Source of the DNA: Eutypella sp. D-1
Taxonomy: Eukaryota; Ascomycota; Sordariomycetes; Xylariales; Diatrypaceae
Length of the DNA: 64,000 nt
Assembly (NCBI GenBank): GCA_023313575.1
Contig: JAJTTP010000004.1
Coordinates: 2,852,001-2,916,000, forward strand
Direction: 5' to 3'
Part shown: positions 45,975 through 56,937 of the stretch, piece after piece
Numbering within the stretch: the stretch's first letter is position 1
Layout: the number at the start of each line of letters is the position of its first letter
The notes under the pieces: model-generated
Databases searched by the model: none
What the model saw: only the letters and a program-made list of their open reading frames with translations
What the model was told of the DNA's origin: nothing
Position numbers and translations under genes: made by a program

Positions 45975-48016
45975 CTACCGTACTGGGGTGATCGGTTCAC
46001 GCCCCCTCGTTACAAACCAGTTATGAAGTATATCAGGCCAATACGAACCCAGACCGACGAAGTGGTGTTGGCGCCCGGTCCTAGCAAATAATGTCTTCGC
46101 GTAATTTCCCAGTATGTCAGATTGCGCAGATGCTCCCCGTCTCATCTGCAGCTCGCTGGTGGAGTACGCAAAGATCATATCCGTATATCCAGTCGAAAGG
46201 AAAGCTTGTGAAGCGGCGGAGGCCCTTTGCCAGGCCTTTAGTGCCAAATCAACTTGGCCATCGACATGGCTCGCAACTGCAAGTCCCAATAAGACTGACA
46301 GATGACTTATCTTGCCAAAATAAGTGGCTGGAAAAGGGAAGCTTTGAAGGTCTAGGTAGTGCTCCTGAGATTTCCGAAGCATTCTCCAGTCTAGGCCATG
46401 TCCCTGAGAAAGCCCGTGTAGGCACGTTACGAGATATGTATTGGCCATCGCAAGTTTGGTTCGAGCCATTCCCTTTTCAACACCAGCAAGTCGATCCAGT
46501 TCTTCAATGGCTTCATCTGTCCGGCCAAGCTCGCAGAGAACGTAGCTAAGCTGTGACCCCACTCTGCTATCGCGTGGCGTGAGAGCTGCTAGGATTCCAT
46601 AGGCTTCATGGAAATGGCCTTGGAAGCGGAGAACCTTGGAACGCATAAATGCTACTTCTCTATTTTGGAACGCTTCCAATGTAGAGAACACGCCGCTTTC
46701 CATTGGCTTTAAACTACCCAATTGTTCCAAGGCGGACGCTAACGTGTTGAGACTGACATGCTCCCAGGCTTTAACAATCATCAATTCAGAAAGCAACGCG
46801 TTTGACCTAGGGCTATTGGTTGGAAAGGACACGCTGTTGGCTTTTCCTTCACCCTGAGTCCGATATAAGTATGCCAAGAACGCACTCCTGACATGAGTCA
46901 GAGCCACATAGAAGGCCCGCTCCGGGAGGTTCTGGAGAGCATTGGAAGCTTTGGAGGACATCGATACAACGTGCATCTTCCATGCCTCGCCACGGAAATT
47001 CGAAGCCGACAAGCTAACTTCGGCGAGTTGCAGAAGGTAGGCTTGATCGAACAGGGTGTCCAGGGGTGTGGGGAGGCCGGATAAGACCTGTTCCAGCTGT
47101 GGCAACAGCAGCCTGCATTGCCGATCGTAGCTATGACTTGTCAGTATCCCATGTAAAGCTAATGAGATTATACATACTTCACAGGGTTGATGTTCCGGTA
47201 CTTAGGAAAAGCGTGAATGACGATCTTCGCAGCCTCGATGCCCCACTGATTGTCGTTTAGGTGTTCTTCCAAAAGTACTGCTACCTTCGTATTTAGGCTT
47301 ATGTTCCCCTGGACAATACAAACGAACCCTACACGTTCGAGATCGCGCAGTGCTGCTGTAAACAGTTGTTCCTGTTGAATGATCGGGATACCCTTGGCGG
47401 GAAAAACGGTGGCTTCTCCGTCTGGACCCCATGTCGGTGAACCTATCCTAGAGAGAGAGAACAGCTCCTGAGGTATGTTGCTTGTGCCTAAATGCCGCAA
47501 GATACATGCTAGTATTTGTGAGTCGCTTTCGAGCTTCTCCAGGATCCGGTATAACCATGTAGTCACCCAAGAACTACACGGGAACGTATTGACCCGCATG
47601 AACATATCCACCTTTGATTTATCGCAGGCCTTTGAAACGAAGAATTCCAAGGTGCCGCGGTTGCGGAGATTACGGTTGGCGTCCAAAGTAGCATAAAAGA
47701 CTCCCAGAGTAGCGAGGGGACCGCCATGCTGGAACGCTTGGTATATCACGTCCGCCCGGGGGGTGTTCTGGATACGCTGGTCAAGCGTACGGGATAGAAC
47801 ATAACTCCTGACATATCGTTCCTGGTCGGCTTGGAAGTCCAAGAGCGTATCTCGAATAGTGTGTTCCGCATGCAAGTAATCGAATGTGTCGGAAAGCTTT
47901 GCTTGGCATTGGAACAAAGCATCCGCCAATGCCCCTCGGACCGTGATAGGCTCCTTGTCGATAGCATCGGAAATTTCCACACTCTCCCCATCTTCGTATA
48001 TACAAACCAACCGCAT
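45975..48016 (-). CDS. NLR-type winged-helix/TPR protein lacking the NB-ARC core, 664 residues
   Basis: Exon 1 (47178-48016) and exon 2 (45975-47130) join through a 47-bp GTATGT...CATAG intron (47131-47177) in matching phase; total length is a multiple of three. The middle (ILACILRHLGTSNIPQELFS; LRDLERVGFVCIVQGNISL; AAKIVIHAFPKY; CRLLLPQLEQVL) matches the end of the NB-ARC/winged-helix segment and the linker of fungal NLR-like STAND proteins. The second half is helical with TPR-like repeats (LGRTDEAIEELDRLA; LALKAWQRASAASQAF). No P-loop or Walker B is seen, and the first 150 residues are unrecognised, so the nucleotide-binding part is missing or replaced. A decayed duplicate lies at 36325-38540. 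The EST1-like gene lies 306 bp upstream on the same strand. Confidence 0.7.
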
Positions 48017-48322
48017 CGTGACGGTGCAAAATGCCTGTGTTACTAAAAGAACGTTATGCAGATAGTTGGCGACTGAGGGGCGAAGCTGAAATTTGCTTCA
48101 TGCTTTATTAAGCACTAGTGAAAATCCTGGCTTCCCCGATAAAAGCGACTGGGGTCTACCTTAGCGTCCTTGGCATTTCAACCCTTTTTATTACGCTAGT
48201 TTTGATTGCCTCCTGCTTCCTATCCCTTTTCAGCTGCTACCTTATTATGTCGTCCCATATACGCGTATACGCCCACCACCCCGGAGTCTAAAGTAAAAGT
48301 GCTATCGAACTCTGATAGACGC

Positions 48323-50651
48323 CTAGCTCGAGCCTGGCATGAGACATAGCCAAGCTCGTAAATACGTGCGTACCCGGCTATCAGGGGGCGATATCGCCTC
48401 CATCTCGGATTTGTCGTCCCCCTTCTTAGTTTCAATTGACGTCAGTCCCGTAGCGAGCGTGGATGCCACCGACATGGTCTCGTACTGATCTGTGATGTCG
48501 CCCATATCGACGTCCTCTACCTTTCTCTGGTACTCAGGCGCCACCTGGAACCGGCGCAAGTCCTCATCGTAAAGGAGCCATTTGCCATGTTCTGCTATGC
48601 GGTACGCGATCCACAAGATGCGCTCCTTTCGCTCAACCGTCATGAAGCCCTTTTCGATATCGTGTTCTTCAGGGTCTATCTTGTCGCTGTCGAACCAATC
48701 CTTAGGCATGTACTTGTCTGCCCAGCCCATTCCCCTCATTGCGTAGTCCTCGGGAAGGGGTTGTTGTTTTTCCTTAGCCGGCCTCGGGAACTCCTCACTT
48801 GCGATCCTCTCGTAGTCCTCGCAAGTCTGTAGCAACGAGTTGAGCAACTGTGACAGTAGTTCCCATGGGAATTCATTCTCGATCAGAGCCATCGCCTCGG
48901 GGTGTCGGGTTAAAAAGAGTATAAACACCACGGTGATGTGCACATAGGTAAGCACATTGGGGTCGGCAGTCCGCTTGAACACTATCTTACATGTGCTGTG
49001 CGAGAGATGGGCGGCTTCTCTAAACGACAGCTGGGGCTGGGGTCTGGATGGATTGTCTATATCCGCCGCCAAGGCCTCCATCTCGTCCTCGTTTCTCGGA
49101 TTTATCACGGCGTGAAGTGGATTGTCTCCCCTGCCATAAGACATGAGGGCAGCGATATTTGAGACCGAGATATAACAACTGCTGCATTCTTAGCTTAATG
49201 GAGACAAGGACTAGACTTCGTAGCATCTTACCCGAAACGAGTCCAAATGCTCTCAGGACAAGCGATGTGGTTGTCAAGGTTACGGAGGAAAGCCTGTAAC
49301 GTAAAGTCGAACTCATCGATCGAGCGACGGGTGAAGATGATAGCGTGAGCCTTAATATATGCTACATTAACCGGGAGAAGTTCTGGGTTAGGAGCTGGCC
49401 CTCCGTCCTAAACAAAATGTAAGAATCTGCACATAATAAAAATGAAAAGGTGCGAGAATATGTGTAAACGAAACGCTGTTCCTTGGTTTCGAGAACTATT
49501 CTTGGAACCGAAACGGCTCAAGACAGAACCAACCTTTAGCAAAGGCTCAAACAGAGTCATAATAGACTTCCGCGCTGACGCAAACGGCATCAGAGCTACT
49601 AATGATTTTCCATAGAGGAAGAGCTGCCGAAGCCCATCCGGCTGAGCTAAGATGGCCAGGTGGTGATAAAAGCGCCCAACTCTTGGATTCTCGTCAGAAG
49701 CCCGCGCATACCAATCTCGAGAAACGGCAGTCCAGTGCTCTCTGTCTTTGATATCATCGTCTTCGATGGCCATTCTATACTCATAAGCGTTAGCAACGAG
49801 TATAGCGCCACCCAGTAACACAAATCTGTACATGCCTGTATCTGCCGAGATCCCCCAAACATTCCATCCAGATGTCCTTAAAAGTGGGTACAGCCTCATA
49901 AAGCGAGGTCATTATCCCATATGAGAGATAAATAAAGGACAGTATATATTCTAAGGAGGAAGGTAGTCGGAGACGCAGTAGTTCGAGGAAAGAATGGATT
50001 CCATGCCGCCACATTCGGACGGGCATGACATATTTAGAAGCTAGACCTTGTAAGGCAGCATTTGCTGCGGGGTGGTGCAAAACGAGGAAAAGGTCGTAAT
50101 GTTCATGTAACAAAGTCCTGTGCAGAGCTAACGATGCCTGCCACTGTTCATCGTTCAGCTTCGTATTACGGTTTGAGCATTGTTCCTTGTCAACCTCGAT
50201 ACACTTGGCCTCTAGCAGAAGCAGGCCAGCATAGATGCCCTTGGCTTCTGTAGCCAGTGCTTGTTGGCTAATGGGACGCGTATGTATCTGCTTTGTCATA
50301 GCCTCTGAAGCCCTAGCATCGTTATAAGAAGTGTCGGGGTGAGTAGACGCGTTCGGGAAGCTTTCAGGTACTCTTATAGCCAGCGATATCTGGCCCGAGG
50401 GTTGTAATTCGCCGTAGTCAGGCTCAGCTGCCATCGATCCAACGGCATTGGAAGAGGCTGGGGGAGCGGATTGTTCTTCAGGCAGCCTAAGTGGGAGATA
50501 AAGTTAGTGAGGTACGTAAGATCACCATTTGCACTATAAGACAGACTTACACCTGGAATCTGGTGTTCGCGTTGGCGTCGGAATCGATGGTTTGCCTGAG
50601 GGGGCTACCAGAACATAGGTGAGGTTTTCCGTAAACACTGTTCGGTATCAT
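48323..50651 (-). CDS. EST1/SMG7-family protein, 675 residues, five exons
   Basis: Exons: 50551-50651, 49836-50486, 49534-49774, 49232-49407 and 48323-49181. Introns are 64, 61, 126 and 50 bp; phases agree at every join and the total is a multiple of three. Intron 2 has a GC donor (AG|GCATGT). The N-terminal half carries the EST1 14-3-3/TPR-like helical region (RTLLHEHYDLFLVLHHPAA; MWRHGIHSFLELLRLRLP; EHWTAVSRDWYARASDENP; GRFYHHLAILAQPDGLRQLF). The second half matches the Est1-type DNA/RNA-binding region (SNIAALMSYGRGDNPL, FPWELLSQLLNSLL, YAMRGMGWADKYMPKDWF). There is no PIN domain. EST1/SMG7 proteins act in telomere maintenance or mRNA decay. The C-terminal tail looks short, so it may be a truncated paralogue. 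Start chosen as MIPNSVYGKPHL. Confidence 0.87.
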
Positions 50652-51059
50652 GGTAAGTCCGCTTGCCGCTATTGGAGAGCTTTACGTGTAACGTTCTGTT
50701 TATATATGCCGCGCTATAATCTCATAAAATTCGGGAGATATTTATAATAAGAGCACAGGATCAAGTTTTCAGGTATTGAATGCTGCATTGTTATGGTAGG
50801 CTGTTGCTTTCGGTATAACTTGAATAAAGACGGCAATCTTTTATGGTGGTGAGGAAACGACTAAAGGGTCGCGGCTACCGAAATGCGGCTCTGTGAGGCG
50901 GACGAGGCGGAGCAAGGCAACCATTGCTAGCGACACATGCCACACTTGCGCATTGGTGAAGGTAGGGCCCGGGTAGGACTCTGAAATGAGCAAGCAGCTA
51001 GCAGCCATTCTCTGGCCTCGACTAACTTCCCACTGTTACGCCTTAAGAAACAATATAAT
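50652..51059. other. Upstream of the EST1-like gene, nothing recognised
   Basis: This is a probable promoter region with no distinct motif beyond AT-rich stretches. Confidence 0.4.
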
Positions 51060-52900
51060 GACTCACACCATAAGGATAATGGGTGGTAGTCTCCGCTATT
51101 TTATGTAGCTCTTTACAATTGTATCCAAAACCTGAATTTCTGATTGGCTTTTGAAGGGCGACGCATTAGACTAGACCGGATGGGAATACCACATCGCCAA
51201 GTACGGGCTGAACAAGAGGCCATAACATCTCCTGCGTGTAACCGGTGGGTATGCCCGACTGCACAAGCAGGGTTACTTCCTAGGGGATTGTAGAATGTGG
51301 ATGGCGGGACGAACGCGACGAGAGCGCATAATAAACATAGAGTAAACGTGATTCCGAACGGAAATGAGGGCAGCAGCGAGTTGGGACTGTTTCGTATACC
51401 TGGCTGAAGAGGTAGAATACATGTATGAACTTGACGATGCCTCTATCCCTTCCTACTCCATAATTACCATTAGTTCAGGATATTATTTCTGGATGGTGTC
51501 CTGCATCTGCTAATAGAAGAGGATTTGGAGGAATGGGGATCATCGCAAGCACTTGAACTCGGCCGTACCCGTCTGCCAGAGCCCAGCGAATCCCCTGTCA
51601 TCTCCGTATGATCCGCCCCTAACCTAGGTCCGCCCATAGGAAACTGACAAGGATATCAGAAACGGACTGCCATTGGTATGGCCACCCTCAAACAACATCA
51701 CGCCGCCTTTTCCTCCAAGCCATTAACTCAGCCAGTCGGTGCCCTATCCATTTGGAAGGTTAAGATGGATGATGTGTCACCTTTTACGGAAACCTTAACT
51801 CGATTAGGGCGCTTTCGGTTATTTATAACCTAGATGCTTAGAATAAACTTCAACACGGCCATGTGGCCAACAGGCGACAGCCAACGATTAGTTAGACGCC
51901 GTTTATTCCATGCCATCTACCTCCAAAGCGCCAGGAAAGGTAACGAAATAAGCAGTAGAGCCTTTCAGAGCCAGCCGCGTAGATAGCATGCAGCTAAGCC
52001 ACCAGGGGTTGCCGGAGCGTATCAACACCATAAGGATAGTGGTGGCAATCTCCGCTCTTTTCATATGGCCCTTCAGCATGGTACACAGAGAGTCAGGCTT
52101 TCTAATTAGTTCCCGGAGGGCTATGTCGCGTTCAACTCGTATGGACAGGAATACTTCTCAGGGGAATGCAGAGTCAGGGGTGGAGGGACGAATAAGACGA
52201 AAGAACACAGAGATCAAAGTAGGGGGACGATCCTGAATAGAAGCAGGGGCAGTAGCGAGTGGCACGGCTGATGGGCCGTTCTTAGCAGGGAGGTTTTGTG
52301 TATCAGCTTGCCCATGGTGCTGAAATGATCTCCCCGTCATAGTTGGGAAAGTTCTGTGTTTTCGATATATCCGGCTGAAGACGTAAGAATGCATACATGA
52401 ACTTGATGATATACGTATGTGCTGCACCATTCTTTTTACAGAATTATCCCGCTTAAAAATTATATTACTAGATAAGTCAAACACTTACGGAGATGCTATG
52501 GATTTGCCTTTGTATCTGGCTTCGTTATCTGTTGCATGGCCAGTCTTTTAATGCAATAGAGACTTGATGAGAATGAAAATAAGATTTCTGCTACCACTTG
52601 GGTTCTGACTAGCCGGCACCCTCGTCTGCCAGAGTCCGGTGGATTTCTTGTCTCCGTGGTATGACCTGCACCGACATACACCTTCAGCCTGGACCCGCAC
52701 GGTGATGTCATATACGTCACGAACATCACAAGGATATTAGAAAGTAAAGCACAGAGCCGCGTGGTATTACCACGGCCGCCTTGAAGAGATGAAACGAAAT
52801 CTTGCCAGGATATTGTAGGTCGCGCCGCCTTTGCCTCCAAGCCATTGGTTCGTGCATTTGGTTCATGCAGAAGGCGAGGCCTGGATCCCGGGCGGCGTGG
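51060..52900 (+). repeat. Diverged tandem duplication (about 51060-51890 and 52018-52900)
   Basis: Collinear similarity includes ACACCATAAGGATA, a GGGACGAA block, GGCTGAAGA, ACATGAACTTGA, then ACAAGGATAT and GCCGCCTTT. The second copy runs into repeat beta copy C, and the first ends at a GACAGCCAACGA that also occurs in beta. Both halves are noncoding by eye. Confidence 0.65.
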
Positions 52901-53590
52901 TCCTGCGGACGGAAACCTGAACTTGCTTTGTCGCCGTTCGATATTCTGGCCCACCTGGTGTGTGTTGATGCCCCCGAGGCCCCGACGGAGCAAAGGCATC
53001 AACAGTCGACAGCCAACCAGTATTTCGGCATTGATAGGATATACACAGATTGGTTACATGGCATAGCTTATAGTTGCCAACTGCTATAGAGATCAATGCA
53101 GGATTGGGGGTGCAATAAGACTCGGCCTAAATGTACAAGCGTGGCTGTGAGTTAGGTGGGGTATTGGACCATGTTGTTCATTATACGCAACATTGGCTAC
53201 GCGGCTTCCTTGGCTACTCCTTGTATCTCTCGAGAACCTTGCATATTAATGTAGATGACTCATTCCCACTGCGTATCTCACAAGCTGTCCTCGACCGAAA
53301 CGCACCTTCTGCATGGTACATCTATGAAATCAGTCGCTCTCAGTGCTCTGAAAGATGACAGCCTCGTTCCCCAGCCTCCCTATTATGAATGCTGCTCGAC
53401 TTTCTTGCCGCTTCGCGACCTCTCTTTGCCAGCAAGAACCTGACGTGAGTTATATTCTCTGGCTATATCGAATAGTTCGCCGGGATGAAATGCCCTGGTC
53501 TCCTACCGACGTAACTAGGAAGGCCAGTCTTGCAGATTGAATGACCATTCTAGAACAGGTTGGCAGTGTAGTATTCTGCACATTGTACGC
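52722..53590 (+). repeat. Repeat unit beta, copy C
   Basis: With copy A, this is the most complete copy of the unit. It is homologous to A over its full length (A inverted) and to B over the middle. A frame at 53255-53443 shares HKL...SALKDDSLVPQPPYYE with copy A. The ends lack terminal inverted or direct repeats that I can see. Confidence 0.85.
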
Positions 53591-53626
53591 ACAAAGGCTC
53601 GGGTCGACTCCTGCAATATTGGATAA

Positions 53627-53815
53627 GCTGTCGGCTTCGTTGAAATGGAAGCCTTCTGTATCTTTAAACCCGGTGTTTGCGAAGCCTCGGTGAATTCTAT
53701 ATCGTAAGGCCTACTAGAGCTCCTGCTTTACTACGATGCTCCTTAGCAATCTATACCAGCCTGTCTGATAAAGGAGTTTATGGTCGTCGTAAAACTTTAC
53801 TCCGCTTTTCATCTA
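53627..53815 (+). repeat. Repeat unit gamma, copy 2
   Basis: Homologous to 33095-33300. It lies about 40 bp beyond repeat beta copy C. Confidence 0.85.
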
Positions 53816-54373
53816 GACAGGCTCGTAGACTCAGCGGTGGCTGGGTGAGATACGGGATCCACCTTTTGTAAGCCTTATACCTTTGGAGGATTTGCCGTGA
53901 TGATCATCGCTTACTCCGTGGGGGAGCTTGAACTGCGACGAGGTGGCAGGCTCGAGGCGGACTACTTGAGAGCCAAGGATAGCCTGCTTTTCAAAAGCAC
54001 AGGCCGGCAGTATCACTTTCTGGGCCTTGGGTCGGCCTGGCTGGATATAGTAGGGGAGTGATACAAGCCCCGGGGTTACGACAAAATGACGCCGCAACGT
54101 ACTAGCCGGCCCTTGACCGGGGAGTAGCTCAGGCAGGCTGGTAAAATGTACAGGTTTGTCAGCACAGGAATATTGGCCTCAGTGAGTCATTGGATGTGGT
54201 GGAGGTTTGCCCTCCACACCGATAAACATAACTATTAAGACTTGTCAGAATCTATAAGAACCGATTCTAGGAGGCAGTTCCCTTTCTATGCCAACCTATT
54301 TCATAGTCCTTCGTCAAGACTCGGAACACGATCTTTATTAATTATCGCTTTTGACGTTTTCATTTATCTCGAG
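53816..54373. other. Intergenic upstream of the 54374 gene
   Basis: No gene is supported. A tRNA-like A-box string near 54123 has no matching B box. Confidence 0.4.
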
Positions 54374-55240
54374 ATGCCAAGCGCCTCAATACCCACACAA
54401 GACCCCAACGGGCACCCGGGGCCTTCCCAGGCTCCCATGCAGTCATCCGTTGCCACCGATCTTGACGATGCATCAACTGCTAAGGATGATACATCGGACA
54501 CTAGCTCCATCGTGTCAGTCCCTGACACGAACGCCCTGGGGTGGACTTACCTGTAAGACCATTCATAATCTCCTCCATTCCATTTGACGCTATCTGACGC
54601 AGGTTATAGTCGTGTTTCTGCGAATACCACTACTGTGTACGAAGCCTGGGAGATGCTATTTGTCAGGCCGACAAATGAGCTCCGGTCCAGAACCCGAATT
54701 TTCGGCGTCGACGTGAAGGCCACCTACGTTGCCGCCAGAGATGGGTATACCGGCGTCAGGGCCGTACCTTATTGTACTCAGGAGGCACTGAAGAAAATGG
54801 TTACCGAGGAACAACAGGCCTATGACAGTGTGTGCGCCAAACGCCGCCTCTTCCGGATTAGCAACCGGTCGTCTTACACAGAGGACCTGACCGCCCGTCT
54901 GTTTGCTCTTCCCGGTTGCTTGGCAAATCGTCTCGGTGCGCTTCTGGATACCCGCTACTCGGCCACGAATAAAAGTCAGTTTGCGCGCCGCGAGTGGAAA
55001 GTGGTCCATATAAAGCCACTAGAAAACGTTATATCCGGACATGTCGCGCAGGATCAATCCAGGGCCTTTGGTTTCCTTTCACAGAGGCGCGCTAACGAGG
55101 ATGATCCCGTGCAGAAGTGGTTCCTCGTGATTCAGGGCCAGGTTACTATGACCTCCAAAGATGGATTCGTGACCTACGACACTGCCTCCAACCCCTGGCT
55201 CGCGGTTGACAAGCAGGTGCGCCGCCAGGAAGAGAGTTAA
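54374..55240 (+). CDS. Unrecognised protein, 269 residues, two exons
   Basis: Exon 1 (54374-54552) begins MPSASIPTQDPNGHPG and is disordered, Ser/Asp/Thr-rich. A 57-bp GTAAGA...TATAG intron (54553-54609) leads in matching phase to exon 2 (54610-55240); the total is a multiple of three. Exon 2 is a compact alpha/beta-looking domain (VYEAWEMLFVRPTNELRSRT; FGVDVKATYVAARDG; KWFLVIQGQVTMTSKDGFV). There is no signal peptide, membrane segment or catalytic motif I can name. It lies 0.6 kb upstream of the NB-ARC relic on the same strand; an N-terminal-domain relationship is possible, but a stop codon separates them. Confidence 0.65.
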
Positions 55241-55851
55241 GGACAGGGATCTGTCAAACCAACAAATATCTGACGTGGGTATCATGAACGCTGAACCCCC
55301 TCTTTAGAAAGAGAACCTGAGCAAACCATTTGCTTAGCAGAGACAACGACAAACACACTCGTTATCATTAGAAGCATGCCGGGAGGAGGATTTCCCATGT
55401 ATCCAGTCACTCGTTCAAATCCTGAGCTATCAAATTAAAGTTAAAAGAACAAAATAAAATTTATTCCCATAATGAAAACCTAACAAATCTCTTTAACCAA
55501 CAGATTGCAATCCCTTCCATTGCTTATTATCACCTGCAAGCTAAACTCCGAGTTTATAAAACCTTTCACTAGTTTAACGACTAAGTGATAGGTTCGTTAC
55601 ACCGCTACGTTAAAGCCTTATTACAATATCGATTCTATCTGCATAGCCTCCCAGGAAGTCCAGGACGACCGAGGCATCCCGAATAGAGGCGCGCGGCGGG
55701 TCCTCCGTCGATTGGCGCTCGGCTAAATGCTTCTTATCTATGGTGAAGGGAGAGAGAGCGCGTTCCGACGGCTCCGGGGGGGGATTGCCAAAACTCGAAA
55801 AGGCAAGTTAGTTCGTCGATTTACGTGAACGAGAGTTACTAACTACTACAG
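55241..55851. other. Spacer ending in a probable 3' splice site
   Basis: AT-rich to 55650, then GC-rich. At 55837-55851 a TTACTAAC branch motif and CTACAG acceptor precede the NB-ARC exon. The nearest plausible donor is AAAAG|GCAAGT at 55803, a GC-type donor. GATAGGTTCGTTACA (55590-55604) recurs inverted near 59931. Confidence 0.4.
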
Positions 55852-56390
55852 GACATAAGGACTTCTCCGTACCTTTGAGTCTGTCGGGCGCCCCTGATAT
55901 TGAATGTTTTGTGGCACGAGAACGAGAGCTAGCAGAAATGCGCAAAATATTACGCAGCGACGGCAGCCGTCGAGCGGTCGTTCTTTATGGCCTCGGCGGA
56001 ATGGGCAAGACTCAGTTGGCGATCGAGTATGCGAAACGGCACAAGGACGACTACTCGGCTGTATTCTGGCTGAACATCAAGGACGGAGACGCCGTAAGGC
56101 AAAGTTTCATTCGGGTGGCCAAACAAGTCCAGCGGACACACCTCTCGGCTAGCCGGATCAGTAGTCTGGACATGAAAGACCCCGACGTGATCGATGCAGT
56201 CAAGGCGTGACTGAGTCTTCTGAACAATACGCGGTGGCTGCTGGTCTTCGACAATTACGACAACCCAAAACTCCCAGGCAACACAGACCAGGAAGCCTTG
56301 GACATCACAACAAAGATCATACATCGCCAGTCGAAAAGCGCTGAAGCCCGGGGCAGTCGAATGATCTCACGCAGGTCTGCACGTCCCCTA
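55852..56390 (+). pseudogene. NB-ARC (NLR/STAND) ATPase fragment with nonsense codon
   Basis: The frame encodes FVARERELAEMRKIL, then the P-loop VVLYGLGGMGKTQLAIEYAK, YSAVFWLNIKDGD, and after a stop, NNTRWLLVFDNYDNPKLPG (Walker B region). This order and wording are typical of fungal NB-ARC NLR proteins, used in self/non-self recognition and programmed cell death. An in-frame TGA (56208-56210) falls where the family has Trp (AVK-W-LS), a change one G-to-A step would make. Past about 56310 the frame degenerates. The upstream effector and downstream repeat domains are absent. Confidence 0.88.
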
Positions 56391-56937
56391 GGTAAGTAGG
56401 GTCTAGTATTAGCGATGGTATATATTGCTTGACAAGAACGGGTGTTCTGCTATGTCGGGAAGACTTTAATTTCGATCGAGCTTGGGTCGGCGCCTTATAC
56501 AAAGACCGACAGGGCTTATGTCAGCGATGATATGCCTAGACCTTACTGGCTGGTAAATATTGGGTGCTTAAAACTGTCCGTCGGTCATTAAGTGACGTGA
56601 TTACCCCACCTACCTTGTTAGGCTGATTTTTATGGCCTAAAAATCGTTGGGTTTATTTACATCTATCCTTCGCCTAACACAAACACCTTCCGGTTCATAT
56701 TCTTCGTTCGCAGGAGTATCAGACTATGTCTTATTTCTCGAGCTTCGACGTAACCACATCTCGTCTGTGGCGACTATCATAAGGCCCGCATCTGCAGGCA
56801 AGTACAGCCGATCGCTAACAAGACACCTGCTAACGTCCTACAGAGAATATGTCTACCGGAGAAAAGGCGCTGGACCAGCAAGACGATCTATCTCTAAGGA
56901 ATTTTCGGAAGGCCATAAACCATATACATAAACTTTT
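56391..56937. other. Intergenic, no recognised feature
   Basis: AT-rich sequence with scattered stops; probably the decayed continuation of the NB-ARC gene. Confidence 0.35.

Noticed and set aside
54122..54190. Possible tRNA gene (TAGCTCAGGCAGG resembles an A box)
   Set aside because: No GGTTCGANTCC-type B box within the proper distance and no cloverleaf could be drawn.
55410..55432. B-box-like CGTTCAAATCC
   Set aside because: No A box or acceptor stem upstream; the surrounding sequence does not fold as a tRNA.
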